From positions 1-22,019 of the forward strand of contig CANDCW010000039.1 in NCBI GenBank assembly GCA_947383275.1: a stretch of DNA of 22,019 nt. The letters are read 5' to 3'. Shown here in pieces: positions 1 through 7,369 of the stretch. The DNA comes from an uncultured Bacillota bacterium (lineage in GTDB: Bacteria; Bacillota; Clostridia; Oscillospirales; Oscillospiraceae). Positions within the stretch are counted from its first letter, which is position 1. Each line of letters opens with the position of its first letter. The notes under the pieces are model-generated. The model was given only the letters and a program-made list of their open reading frames with translations. It was not told the DNA's origin and did no database searches. The position numbers and the translations under genes were made by a program.

Positions 1-43
1 ATGCGTATAACTTCAACAGCTTTTATAGGGTTTCCCAAAATAA

Positions 44-84
44 AATCAGGTATCCGCCGCCGATTAAGCGATAGATACCTGATT
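44..84 (-). terminator. Probable intrinsic terminator of the antitoxin gene
   Basis: An 11-bp perfect inverted repeat (44-54 with 74-84) encloses a 19-nt loop. Read on the minus strand, the second arm runs straight into a T-rich stretch (TTTTATTTT), as expected for a Rho-independent terminator. It lies about 60 nt downstream of the antitoxin stop codon. The long loop makes it weaker than a textbook terminator. No toxin-sized gene fits between the stop and this hairpin. Confidence 0.55.
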
Positions 85-142
85 GATGGAGAAAATGCTA
101 CTGTGCAAGATTGATATATGATAATAGAGAACCGTATCCAAG

Positions 143-460
143 CTACTTGCTGTCCTCGCTGGCGGCGGCCCTTTCGGCCCTCGCGGCAGAAATCTCGGCG
201 TTGATCTCTTCCAATGTCATATCAGCGGTTCCGTTCTCTTTTGCCGTTTCACCAAGGCTATACATGGCTCTCACTGCCCTGTCCGCTTTGTAGTCCCTTC
301 TTGGAAGGGTCATGCTGAACGGGATACCATTCTGAATCACAGTCCGCTTCAAAAACATTCTGATCGCCGTGGAAAGGTCAATGCCCAAGTCCTCATAGAT
401 AGCAGCGGCCTGAGCCTTCAATTCATCGTCCACTCTGACCTGCATAACAGATGTCGCCAT
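143..460 (-). CDS. RelB/DinJ-family type II antitoxin (orphan)
   Basis: This is a 105-aa protein. Its N-terminal 50 residues follow the RelB/DinJ pattern: a short beta strand (MQVRVDDELK), then helices with LGIDLSTAIRMFLKR, then the NGIPF signature. That is a ribbon-helix-helix DNA-binding and dimerisation half. The C-terminal half is charged and Ala-rich, as in regions that wrap the toxin. The family represses its own promoter and neutralises a RelE/YafQ-type mRNA interferase. Here no toxin gene lies downstream (the next 142 nt hold only a terminator-like hairpin) or upstream (the neighbour is the end of another operon). ATG 460 has an AGGAGG site at good spacing. Seen: family motifs, RBS, promoter. 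Inferred: autoregulation. A toxin encoded elsewhere, or a purely regulatory role, are both possible. Confidence 0.85.
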   Translation of the reverse strand: MATSVMQVRVDDELKAQAAAIYEDLGIDLSTAIRMFLKRTVIQNGIPFSMTLPRRDYKADRAVRAMYSLGETAKENGTADMTLEEINAEISAARAERAAASEDSK

Positions 461-502
461 ATCAATTCCTCCTTCAGTAATTCAAACCTTATCTGTACTA
501 CA

Positions 503-531
503 ATTATACTACGTTGTGCTTTGAATGTCAA
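503..531 (-). promoter_or_regulatory. Consensus sigma-A promoter of the antitoxin gene, with repeat operator candidate
   Basis: On the minus strand TTGACA (526-531) is followed after exactly 17 nt by TATAAT (503-508), a perfect -35/-10 pair. Two direct TACTAC hexamers (496-501 and 507-512, 11 bp apart) overlap and flank the -10. Helical-turn-spaced short repeats of this kind are what ribbon-helix-helix repressors bind, so autorepression is plausible but inferred. Confidence 0.85.
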
Positions 532-533
532 CC

Positions 534-563
534 AAAAAGGGGCCGCCAAAAAGTGACGGCCCC
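534..563 (-). terminator. Strong intrinsic terminator of the leftward DNA-processing operon
   Basis: A GC-rich 7-bp stem GGGGCCG/CGGCCCC (539-545 with 557-563) is followed on the minus strand by five Ts (534-538). It sits 11 nt after the stop of the metallohydrolase gene. The -35 box of the next gene begins 3 nt beyond the T run, so the operon end and the antitoxin promoter are tightly packed but insulated. Confidence 0.9.
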
Positions 564-573
564 CGATGCTATT

Positions 574-1611
574 TTATCCAGCGCGAAGCAGCTCCATTGC
601 CTCATCATACTCCATAATACGGATGTCCTGAGCGAGTTTGCTGTCAAAAGGCAGCGGCTCCCCAGTGTCGGAATATGCACAGGCGCCGTCGATCAGCACC
701 GCGGCATCCAATTCGTGCAAATAGAGGTACACATTCCCCTTCCTGTCGATGTAGTGGGATCTTCCGCCGCCCATCTCATGGCTTCCCATCATCAGGCGGG
801 CGTTGTCCGGCAGTTCCATCAACGGCTGCGGCTCCTTCCGGGAGTTGAACCGCATGTTCCACAAGGTCATTTCCTCGCCCCAAAAACTTCCAGTCGAGGG
901 ACTGGAATACAACCCTCTGTAAGCAAACCGCTCTGTGCTGGTAAGAACGATTTCCCGGACCCGAAAGATATTTTCTTCCATCTGGTCCAGACGCACATAC
1001 TCATGCTGGCGGTGCTCATTGTAGTAGCCTGCGCTGATATTGACCGCAGCGACATCAAGGTGTGGGGCCACAATGGAGATGTCGCTGAAACTTCCCCTGG
1101 CTTCCCCAAAACCGAAACTACAGATGAACCTGATAAATTCCCGGTTATTGCAGCTGTAGAATACTGCGTCGTTTCCGCCGCGCCGGTCCAGCTCCACCAG
1201 GTAATTGACCTCCGGGCGGATGCTGGAGCGTTCAAATTTCCGGGCGCCCTGGCCTCCAATCTCCTCGTCCTCACAGAACAGGACGTGGCACTTGGCCTCC
1301 TGCAAAATCCGCAGGATCATATAGACCCCGGCCCTGTCATCCCCGCCAATGCCCTCCGGAGACATCATCACGCAGCCGTCCTCGGAGTAGCAGATATGCT
1401 GCACCAACTGGCGGTGAACGGTGTCCATGTGGGCGATCAGCATAACCGGCAGTTCGCCGGAGGCGTAGAGATACCCCTTTCGGGATTTGGGTTTATAACC
1501 CAGCGCTTTCAACTCACCCACCAGGGCCTCTTTCAAGTTGCCCTGGGAAAGCTGAAAGATCTGCTCAAACTCCAAAGTATGGAGCTGACCCTGTAAAACC
1601 TGTTGACCCAT
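574..1611 (-). CDS. M20/M28-like zinc metallohydrolase of mobile-element type
   Basis: This is a 345-aa protein, last gene of the operon. Residues typical of the co-catalytic dizinc peptidase fold are in order: AHMDTVH (H61, D63), GGDDRAG (D91/D92), EDEEIGG (E116/E117), LDRRG (D142) and a late His in the EHRQHEYV segment (near 200-203). The layout matches the peptidase T / M20-M28 clan, which removes residues from peptides or deacylates amino acids. The substrate cannot be inferred. There is no signal peptide, so it is cytoplasmic. ATG 1611 is chosen because GGGAGG lies 7 nt upstream. The reading frame stays open further upstream to about 1671 without a good RBS. It overlaps the 3' end of the preceding gene by 47 nt, suggesting coupling. 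Its job in a DNA-processing operon is unknown. Confidence 0.75.
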   Translation of the reverse strand: MGQQVLQGQLHTLEFEQIFQLSQGNLKEALVGELKALGYKPKSRKGYLYASGELPVMLIAHMDTVHRQLVQHICYSEDGCVMMSPEGIGGDDRAGVYMILRILQEAKCHVLFCEDEEIGGQGARKFERSSIRPEVNYLVELDRRGGNDAVFYSCNNREFIRFICSFGFGEARGSFSDISIVAPHLDVAAVNISAGYYNEHRQHEYVRLDQMEENIFRVREIVLTSTERFAYRGLYSSPSTGSFWGEEMTLWNMRFNSRKEPQPLMELPDNARLMMGSHEMGGGRSHYIDRKGNVYLYLHELDAAVLIDGACAYSDTGEPLPFDSKLAQDIRIMEYDEAMELLRAG

Positions 1612-2701
1612 TTCTGTACCTCCCATCACGCGTCGGCTGCCCGCAGCAGGTACATAGCGACCGGCTGCCAATTACAATCTTTTGCTCTGGTGTCGTTCCA
1701 TTCAAAAGTGAAACCACGCCATAGCTGTATTCGTAATCTGGATAATGTAAAGAATGCTTTTCGGTCTCCAAAAGTGCCCTGGTTTCCTCCTGCTTGCTTT
1801 TCACGCTCCATAAGTTGGGAATGCCAAGGCATTGAGCGACCGCACCTTGTACGAGGCTACGGTATAGCTTCCGGACATCATCCTCGTTGTGAGGATAAAG
1901 CCTGGATTGGAGGAGGAGCCCATCTTTATAGCAGAAAATTTGCCTTGTCAGACGGGGAGCATGGTAGAAATCTGCTTTGATGTCATCATCCACGGTAAAA
2001 AAGATCACGCTGACACCATCGCACATATAGGACTGGCACCCGCCACGGTAGCCGCCGCCATTCAAACGATGGCAGGATTGCCAGGAATTTTTCTGGCTGG
2101 ACATCTCCAAAAAATCGCAGGGATGGACAGGCAAAATTCCGGTCTTGGGAATCTGGACCGGATTCAAGGAGTCGGCCAGCCGGGCGAAAATCGCATTGTA
2201 GGGCTTGACCATCACCGTGGGGGAATTGTCCCCATGCTCACCTTGTATCCGCTCTACCTGGTACTGATCCAGGCCGAACTTACAGCAGAGCCGGTTGATG
2301 ATCCGGCTGGCCTTTTGGCCCTCGGCGCACTTGATATGGCCTCGCGTCCGGATGGTATCCAGCCGGCCCGCGTCGGGAACCGTGGCATAATCCGCTGTGA
2401 CCGCATCCAACGCAGCCTGGAAATCCGACAATTCACTGTCTCCCAAGCCCACATCGTTGGCAAGCATCATCATCTCAAACTTGTTCTCGTCCACGGAATT
2501 GTGGTCGATCTCCCGGCTTTCGGCGAAATCAAAGACGATAGCCAGCTCCTGCTCATTCCAGTTGGGATGCCGGCGCAGCAGCTCTACCAGGGGAGTCTTG
2601 TTCTCCCGCCAGGCGGTCAGATTGGCGGCCACACCCTCCGGGCTGAAGGGGAGGCGGTACTGGTACATCACGTCATAAAAAGCAGCTGTCAAAGAATCCA
2701 T
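1565..2701 (-). CDS. Unknown mobile-element protein, 378 aa
   Basis: No family is recognised with confidence. The N-terminal third is helical and acidic. The centre has a distinctive run: NSWQSCHRLNGG, then a Gly/Cys-containing turn (GGYRGGCQSYMCDGVSVIFF) and later RLTRQIFCYKDGLLLQSRLYP. This resembles conserved unknown proteins of clostridial phages and integrative elements, but that is from memory. A CTCCGQP motif near the C terminus could be half of a metal site. ATG 2701 has an AAAGGA site upstream, and starts further upstream lack one. It begins 14 nt after the LPD11-like gene and overlaps the metallohydrolase at its end, so it is co-transcribed with both. Confidence 0.7.
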   Translation of the reverse strand: MDSLTAAFYDVMYQYRLPFSPEGVAANLTAWRENKTPLVELLRRHPNWNEQELAIVFDFAESREIDHNSVDENKFEMMMLANDVGLGDSELSDFQAALDAVTADYATVPDAGRLDTIRTRGHIKCAEGQKASRIINRLCCKFGLDQYQVERIQGEHGDNSPTVMVKPYNAIFARLADSLNPVQIPKTGILPVHPCDFLEMSSQKNSWQSCHRLNGGGYRGGCQSYMCDGVSVIFFTVDDDIKADFYHAPRLTRQIFCYKDGLLLQSRLYPHNEDDVRKLYRSLVQGAVAQCLGIPNLWSVKSKQEETRALLETEKHSLHYPDYEYSYGVVSLLNGTTPEQKIVIGSRSLCTCCGQPTRDGRYRNGSTGFTGSAPYFGV

Positions 2702-2715
2702 TTCAAGTATCCTTT

Positions 2716-3021
2716 CTATTTCAGTGTTTGGCCCTTGTCTCTGCTTTTTGCTGCCAGCAGAGCGAGCATTTGCTTCTCGTAGTTCAAAATCTGCTCCATA
2801 GTCAGCCATTCGGGTTTTCCATCCTCCGGAAAACTGTTCCACAGGGCCTTCATGTATCCAATCTGGTCTGTCACATTTTCGGCCCAAAGATGGTTGCCGT
2901 AGATTTGCCCGTTGCCAAGAAAATAGTCACAGTCGCTGCGCATCCGATCCAAGAGCATGTACCGGAATCGGTCATCCCAGCCCTGTTCCTGGATATATTG
3001 TTCATACTGGTTTATGGTCAT
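2716..3021 (-). CDS. Small LPD11-like protein
   Basis: This 101-aa protein has the core YMLLDRMRSDCDYFLGNG, then HLWA, then a helix ending FPEDGKPEWLTMEQI. That pattern matches the large polyvalent-protein-associated domain LPD11, known from clostridial conjugative elements and phages either free or fused to very large proteins. Its biochemical role is unknown. GGAGG lies 4 nt before ATG 3021; a GTG one codon earlier is too close to it. It starts 118 nt after the ligase stop, behind a hairpin, and ends 14 nt before the next gene. Family assignment is by remembered pattern, not by search. Confidence 0.7.
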   Translation of the reverse strand: MTINQYEQYIQEQGWDDRFRYMLLDRMRSDCDYFLGNGQIYGNHLWAENVTDQIGYMKALWNSFPEDGKPEWLTMEQILNYEKQMLALLAAKSRDKGQTLK

Positions 3022-3052
3022 CACACCTCCATCTGATAGAAATATTTTGAGA

Positions 3053-3086
3053 GAGCGGGAGGGAAACGCACTGCTCCCTCCCGCTC
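3053..3086 (-). terminator. Intercistronic hairpin after the ligase gene
   Basis: An 11-bp perfect GC-rich stem (3053-3063 with 3076-3086) with a 12-nt loop lies between the ligase stop and the LPD11-like start. On the minus strand it is followed by TCTCAAAATATTT, not a clean T run. It may be a weak terminator, or an mRNA-stabilising or processing structure, rather than the operon end. Confidence 0.5.
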
Positions 3087-3139
3087 CATACTCACCTATA
3101 CCCTGGCCATCTCTAAGAACTGTGCCGGCGTCAGCACAG

Positions 3140-4720
3140 TCATACCGAGGAATTGTCTTTCACCGCGGCGGTTTCCGGGGCGGCGGGCGGCACGATATGT
3201 ACCAGCTCCCCCAGGCCCAGCCAAATATCCCAGTTTTGCTCCTCCTGGAACCACTGATAGATATTCTGATGCAGCGTCTCGCCAAAGTCCGGCAGCTGCT
3301 TGAAGTCATACTGACTGTAAACGGCCTCCTCAAACTCCTCCAGGCTGCTGTGGAACTGCCGGGCCAACGTCCGACTGGCGGTATTGCCGATCATGGGGAT
3401 GTCCATAGCAATCAGATACCGCTCAAAGGTCGTCTCCCGGCTGCGCTGAATGGCTTCCCACAAACGCTGCCAGGACTTCTCTCCGAAGCCCTCCATCTGC
3501 ACAATGTCCGCCTGATGCTCATTCAGCTGGTAAATGTCCATCGGACTGTGAATCCAGCCCCTGCCAATCAGCCGCTCCAGCGTTGCCTCAGACAGCCCTT
3601 CAATGTCCATTGCCTTCTGACTGACGAAATGGACGAACTTCCGCAGACGGCGGGTTTCACAGGCGGGATTGTCGCAGAACAGCGTCTTGGTATCGTTGTT
3701 TTCATGGATACGGGTAGGCTGGCCGCAGCAAGGACACTGGTTAGGAATGGCCTGCTCCATACAGAAGCCGCCCCGGTCCAGATTTTCCTCCACATAGGGG
3801 ATGATCATGTTCCGCTTGGACACCAGCACCCGGTTCCCTGGCATCAGCTCCAGGCCCTCAATAAGGGAGAGGTTATGCAGGCTGGCCCGGGAAACGGTAC
3901 AGCCGTCGATCTCCACCGGCTCAAAGACCACTACCGGGGCAATCTCCCCCGTGCGGCTGGGCGTCCATTCAATATACTGGAGCCTGGTTTCAAACAGGTC
4001 ATCCTCAAATTTGAACGCAAGGCCGTCCTTGTAATGGTGGCCGGTGCACCCGCAGGTCTTGGAGTAGGCGATGTCGTGATAGGTCATCACGACCCCATCA
4101 ATCGGAATGTCATTGTCCTCGGCGTACTTCCTCAACAGTTGAATGCCATCGTCAATCTCTTTCTGCTTCAGCGGCCGGTTGGCGACCATGAACTTGCAGA
4201 GATTGAACCCAAGCGCCGGCAGATAGTACAGCTTGTCCGATTTGCGCTCCTTCCCCGGGAAGCCCTCCAGCACATTGAAGGGCATAAACGTGACACGGCG
4301 CTCCCTACAGTCGGCGGCATCCAGCAGCCGGACGGAACCAGCGGCCAGATTGCGCCCGTTTTTATACGGCTTGCCTGTGCTGTCCAACAGGGTCGCTTTC
4401 AGCGCCTCAAAATCACTGGGGCGGATGAATGCCTCGCCTGCGACCACCAGACGGCTTTTGTAGGGGATCTGCGTAGGAATACCCATGATGCCGCAGGCAT
4501 TGTGCGTAATGATCTCGCCCTCGTTGCCGTCGCCCCGAGTGGCCGCCTCCACCAGAACACCGCCCTCATAGGTCAGTTTGACCGTCAGGCCGTCCAGTTT
4601 CAGCATCAGCATAATCAGCTGGCTGCCCATAAACGACACCAATTCCGCGCTGCTTTTCGTTTTGTCCAACGAGAGCAGGGCGTTCAGCTCCTGCTGCTGC
4701 GCAATTTTAGATTGCTCCAT
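3140..4720 (-). CDS. NAD-type DNA ligase, LigA-like, lacking domain Ia and BRCT
   Basis: This 526-aa protein is clearly of the LigA family, which seals nicks using NAD+ through an AMP-lysine intermediate. Visible: the adenylated lysine in LKLDG (K41), ATRGDG, GEAFI, NGRNLAAGSVRLLD, IDGVVM, AFKF, then the OB-fold signature TGEIAPVVVFEPVEIDG with VSRASLHN, a Cys4 zinc finger (CPCCGQP to CDNPAC), and helix-hairpin-helix repeats (IEGLS, MEGFG). In cellular LigA the lysine sits near residue 115. Here only 40 residues precede it, so the N-terminal NMN-binding domain Ia is absent, and the C-terminal BRCT domain is missing too. The GGAGG before ATG 4720 overlaps the stop of the preceding gene, so the start is secure. 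It probably acts in element DNA repair, replication or circularisation. Reaction with NAD+ without domain Ia is doubtful. Confidence 0.9.
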   Translation of the reverse strand: MEQSKIAQQQELNALLSLDKTKSSAELVSFMGSQLIMLMLKLDGLTVKLTYEGGVLVEAATRGDGNEGEIITHNACGIMGIPTQIPYKSRLVVAGEAFIRPSDFEALKATLLDSTGKPYKNGRNLAAGSVRLLDAADCRERRVTFMPFNVLEGFPGKERKSDKLYYLPALGFNLCKFMVANRPLKQKEIDDGIQLLRKYAEDNDIPIDGVVMTYHDIAYSKTCGCTGHHYKDGLAFKFEDDLFETRLQYIEWTPSRTGEIAPVVVFEPVEIDGCTVSRASLHNLSLIEGLELMPGNRVLVSKRNMIIPYVEENLDRGGFCMEQAIPNQCPCCGQPTRIHENNDTKTLFCDNPACETRRLRKFVHFVSQKAMDIEGLSEATLERLIGRGWIHSPMDIYQLNEHQADIVQMEGFGEKSWQRLWEAIQRSRETTFERYLIAMDIPMIGNTASRTLARQFHSSLEEFEEAVYSQYDFKQLPDFGETLHQNIYQWFQEEQNWDIWLGLGELVHIVPPAAPETAAVKDNSSV

Positions 4721-4732
4721 TATGCCGCCTCC

Positions 4733-4927
4733 TCAATAATTCTTGTATTTCCCAAAATTCAATTCGTGGATAACTTCCGAGATTTTCTTATCATCATCCC
4801 AGCGCAGGTAGTAGCTGGGGCTTCCCGGGGCCTTGCGGATAGTGACCCGCACTTCACCGCTCTCCACCATAAACAGGATGGAGCGCCGCTGAGCGCAGAC
4901 AATCGCCAAATTGCCAAGCTGCTTCAT
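4733..4927 (-). CDS. Small unknown protein, 64 aa
   Basis: This is a short protein with beta-strand-rich content (LAIVCAQRRSILFMVES, then EVRVTIRKAPGSPSYYLRWDDD) and a basic, tyrosine-rich end. No family is recognised. ATG 4927 follows AAGGAGG at 8-9 nt, better than the start 15 codons upstream. It lies between the sigma-like gene (20-nt gap) and the ligase gene, whose RBS overlaps its stop codon, so it is probably translated with the ligase. Nothing in it resembles the missing ligase domain Ia. Confidence 0.65.
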   Translation of the reverse strand: MKQLGNLAIVCAQRRSILFMVESGEVRVTIRKAPGSPSYYLRWDDDKKISEVIHELNFGKYKNY

Positions 4928-4947
4928 TTGCGTAGCCTCCTTCTGAT

Positions 4948-5307
4948 TTAAGCCGCGATCCGCATTTCCCAATACAGATCGGCTTCTTCCAACGCTTCCA
5001 CAGACACCACCGCGTTCGGGAGGAAATAGGGGGCCTCCCGGAATCCGTACCGCGCCTGAGAACCGCCGCAGGTGCGCAGCGCATAGCGCAGGCTCATAAA
5101 GATGTAGTTCTTCAAGGTCTTTCCGGCCTCGTTGTTGGGATCGTACAGTTCCACGGCCCGGATCAAGCGCACAGCGAGGGACTGGTACACATCGTCCCTG
5201 TCCAGATGGGCCGCCTTGATCAAGGTGCTGTTCTGCTTCATCACACTGTCAATACACCAAAGGTATTTTTGCACCAGAGAATTACGCTGGGGAATTGTCA
5301 TAGTCAT
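4948..5307 (-). CDS. Sigma-70 region 2-like small protein
   Basis: This is a 119-aa protein. Residues ~10-80 follow the sigma-70 region 2 pattern: an N-terminal helix (LVQKYLWCIDSVM), then LDRDDVYQSLAVRLIRAVELYDP and TLKNYIFMSLRYAL, comparable to DLxQEGxxGLxxAxxxFDP...FxxYAxxxIRxA in true sigmas. There is no region 4 helix-turn-helix. The last ~35 residues are unlike any region I know. It may bind core RNA polymerase or be a degenerate sigma adapted for element control. ATG 5307 has AAAGGA 9 nt upstream. It follows the PcfJ-like gene after a hairpin and precedes the 64-aa gene. Similarity is visible by pattern only, so functional sigma activity is uncertain. Confidence 0.65.
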   Translation of the reverse strand: MTMTIPQRNSLVQKYLWCIDSVMKQNSTLIKAAHLDRDDVYQSLAVRLIRAVELYDPNNEAGKTLKNYIFMSLRYALRTCGGSQARYGFREAPYFLPNAVVSVEALEEADLYWEMRIAA

Positions 5308-5333
5308 TTTACTCAGTCCTTTCTATACATAGG

Positions 5334-5363
5334 CAGGGTGCGCCTCATGTGAAGCACACCCTG
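5334..5363 (-). terminator. Intercistronic hairpin after the PcfJ-like gene
   Basis: A 7-bp perfect stem CAGGGTG/CACCCTG (5334-5340 with 5357-5363) lies between the PcfJ-like stop and the sigma-like start. There is no T run on the minus strand. It resembles an mRNA-processing or weak termination structure more than a full terminator. Confidence 0.35.
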
Positions 5364-5374
5364 TCATTTCATCA

Positions 5375-7369
5375 TTATGCGGCATCGTCCAAGTGTTTTT
5401 TCTTCTTCCACTTGCCCAAAAATGCTGTAACTTCCGGTATAGGTGCGCGGTTGTTAGAACCTCGTACCTGGCGAATTTTATCACCCTGTACCTCCACAGT
5501 GAAAAACGGCTTGTTCCGTTTCGCTTCCTGCCGGATGAACAGAATGACAGTTCTCTTTTCTGCCATACTCTGGGCATACCCGCCGACACAGTGACGAAGC
5601 TTTTGCCCCTCCACAACGATTTCCCGTGCGGAATGGGGCGGCAGCACGATAAGGCCGTCCGCCTTAAACTGGTACCGATCTTTCAGTTCCTTCTGCATAG
5701 CTGCGATTTGCGGATCATACTGCTCCACTCGATGCTGTTTTATCAAGTCATTGGCTTGGTCATGTGCCCTCTTGAAATTCTTAGGGAACAGGACAAACTC
5801 ATTTTTCAAATCGTACTGAAGCTGCTCACAAAATCCCAAGTAGTCGCTGTAGTCGGACAAAACTCCTGCACAACCCCGATAAGTGCTCTTTTTTAATTTG
5901 GAAAAGAGTTGGTCGAGGTAGCGCATCAGCTTGTGCGGCGTAGTATTGTTCAGAGCAAGGGCGAGCTGATTCATTTCCGTAAGTTCATTCGCATTCACCC
6001 ATGTGAAAAATTCCTCACTGGGCTGATGGCCGGCTGCCCGCAGGATACGGAGCAGCCGCAGTTCACGGATATCCGCCTCCGGCTTTTGGAGACAAGGCAG
6101 GTCGGATGGATCAATTTGAAGCACCTCTCGTAAGTTTTTGCCATCAAGATTGATGTCCTTTGTCCCGTCCCGCCTATAAACTACATGGCTTACCAACCAA
6201 AACAGTTTCAGTTTGACAAAAAACTCTATGGCAGGGATTTTACGATAGGAAATCAGGTAAGGCCCTACCTCCATTTGGTCGTGGACACCTTCATAAAACT
6301 CCCGCAGCTGGCAATATTGCCACGGAGTCCCCTTCAACGCTCTGCTCAGGTTTTTGCAATAGAGGAACCCGCAGGTCTCCGCATTGAAATTTCGCTGAAA
6401 AAGATATGTCACGGGAGGATACCCCTTTTTCCAACGGGTAATGCCGGCGGAGTCGCCAGAATAGTGGTAGACTTCTTCCTCAAACATGCCATCTTTCTGC
6501 GGGCAAATGATGATCCTAGTCTCCTCGTAACAATTCATCTTCACTGGCGCATTTTTGGGAAAGTCCTGATACACCTTGACAACACGGACGATCAGGTTGC
6601 CGCCGTGAAACCGTTGAACTACCGAGGCAGTGGCACGATCCCATATATACCCACGCTTCTTATTCGACTTCATTGTAAGTCCCCGGCCACAGCGAGGACA
6701 GACGCCGACAGCGTTGTGCCGCACCCCAGTCAGCTCAATTTCCTGGCCGCAGGCGCTGCATAGGCCACGGATAGCCTTTTTCCCTTTCTTGTAATCGTAA
6801 AAGAAATAGGCAGGCAGTACCTTACGCCGCAGCCACTCCTCCAGGTCACAGGGCAGAGGGTTCAGCCCACTTAACCGAGACCTGATCTTCTGCTCCCGGC
6901 CTTTCTGCCGCTGCAGAGTCTCTTTATCACGAAGTTGCTGTTGCATATGAGAAATAGCAGAGAAACCAGTGCCGCAAAGCTGCACCGCCACATGAGGCTT
7001 GCAGAAGTTGATCACCCGTACTTCGTCCGGTCTGGAATAAAAAGCACATTTTTCTATCAGAAATCGGTATTCCTGCTCCAGATTTTCCAGCATGGCCGTC
7101 CGCCATACGGTTTTCGTGTCCGGCTGATGGTCGTAGGTGATGAAGCTGTCGCTGGCCTGAAATATGGTATAGGCCAACCTCGGCCTATCGCCAGGGGTAT
7201 TCCCCCTGGCATACAGGCACAAAATCAGCAGGCGCCGGTGGCCAACAATTTTTACCGCCGTGCGGATGATGTACTTCAACTTGGGAACAAGGAACAAGCC
7301 ACAGTCAGAATTAGGCGCCAAACCAGGCTCCAAAAACTGGCGGCAGGCTTTTTTATCAATTCCGCTCAT
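5375..7369 (-). CDS. PcfJ-like protein with central zinc ribbon
   Basis: This is a 664-aa protein. The C-terminal ~90 residues carry the PcfJ hallmark: LPPHSAREIVVEGQKLRHCVG followed by GGYAQSMAEKRTVILFIR and a beta-rich end with VRGSNNR. The centre holds a Cys4 zinc ribbon (C204, C207, C224, C227). The family is named after the conjugative plasmid pCF10 gene; it accompanies conjugation and mobile-element DNA-processing genes, and its molecular activity is not established. ATG 7369 overlaps the stop of the PcfK-like gene (TAATG), indicating coupling and a working pair. The extreme C terminus is strongly basic (KWKKKKH). Family call is firm; function unknown. Confidence 0.85.
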   Translation of the reverse strand: MSGIDKKACRQFLEPGLAPNSDCGLFLVPKLKYIIRTAVKIVGHRRLLILCLYARGNTPGDRPRLAYTIFQASDSFITYDHQPDTKTVWRTAMLENLEQEYRFLIEKCAFYSRPDEVRVINFCKPHVAVQLCGTGFSAISHMQQQLRDKETLQRQKGREQKIRSRLSGLNPLPCDLEEWLRRKVLPAYFFYDYKKGKKAIRGLCSACGQEIELTGVRHNAVGVCPRCGRGLTMKSNKKRGYIWDRATASVVQRFHGGNLIVRVVKVYQDFPKNAPVKMNCYEETRIIICPQKDGMFEEEVYHYSGDSAGITRWKKGYPPVTYLFQRNFNAETCGFLYCKNLSRALKGTPWQYCQLREFYEGVHDQMEVGPYLISYRKIPAIEFFVKLKLFWLVSHVVYRRDGTKDINLDGKNLREVLQIDPSDLPCLQKPEADIRELRLLRILRAAGHQPSEEFFTWVNANELTEMNQLALALNNTTPHKLMRYLDQLFSKLKKSTYRGCAGVLSDYSDYLGFCEQLQYDLKNEFVLFPKNFKRAHDQANDLIKQHRVEQYDPQIAAMQKELKDRYQFKADGLIVLPPHSAREIVVEGQKLRHCVGGYAQSMAEKRTVILFIRQEAKRNKPFFTVEVQGDKIRQVRGSNNRAPIPEVTAFLGKWKKKKHLDDAA

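Noticed and set aside
1..110. Possible left attachment site or toxin gene at the left edge
   Set aside because: No match to the tRNA 3' end and no coding frame of useful length; only the hairpin at 44-84 is supported.
514..1596. 360-codon plus-strand frame opposite the metallohydrolase
   Set aside because: The minus-strand frame carries the full set of metal-site motifs and an RBS; the plus frame has neither.
2957..4951. 664-codon open frame on the plus strand across the ligase gene
   Set aside because: It is antisense to the clearly conserved ligase. The translation is low-complexity and has no domain; it is a by-product of codon bias on the other strand.
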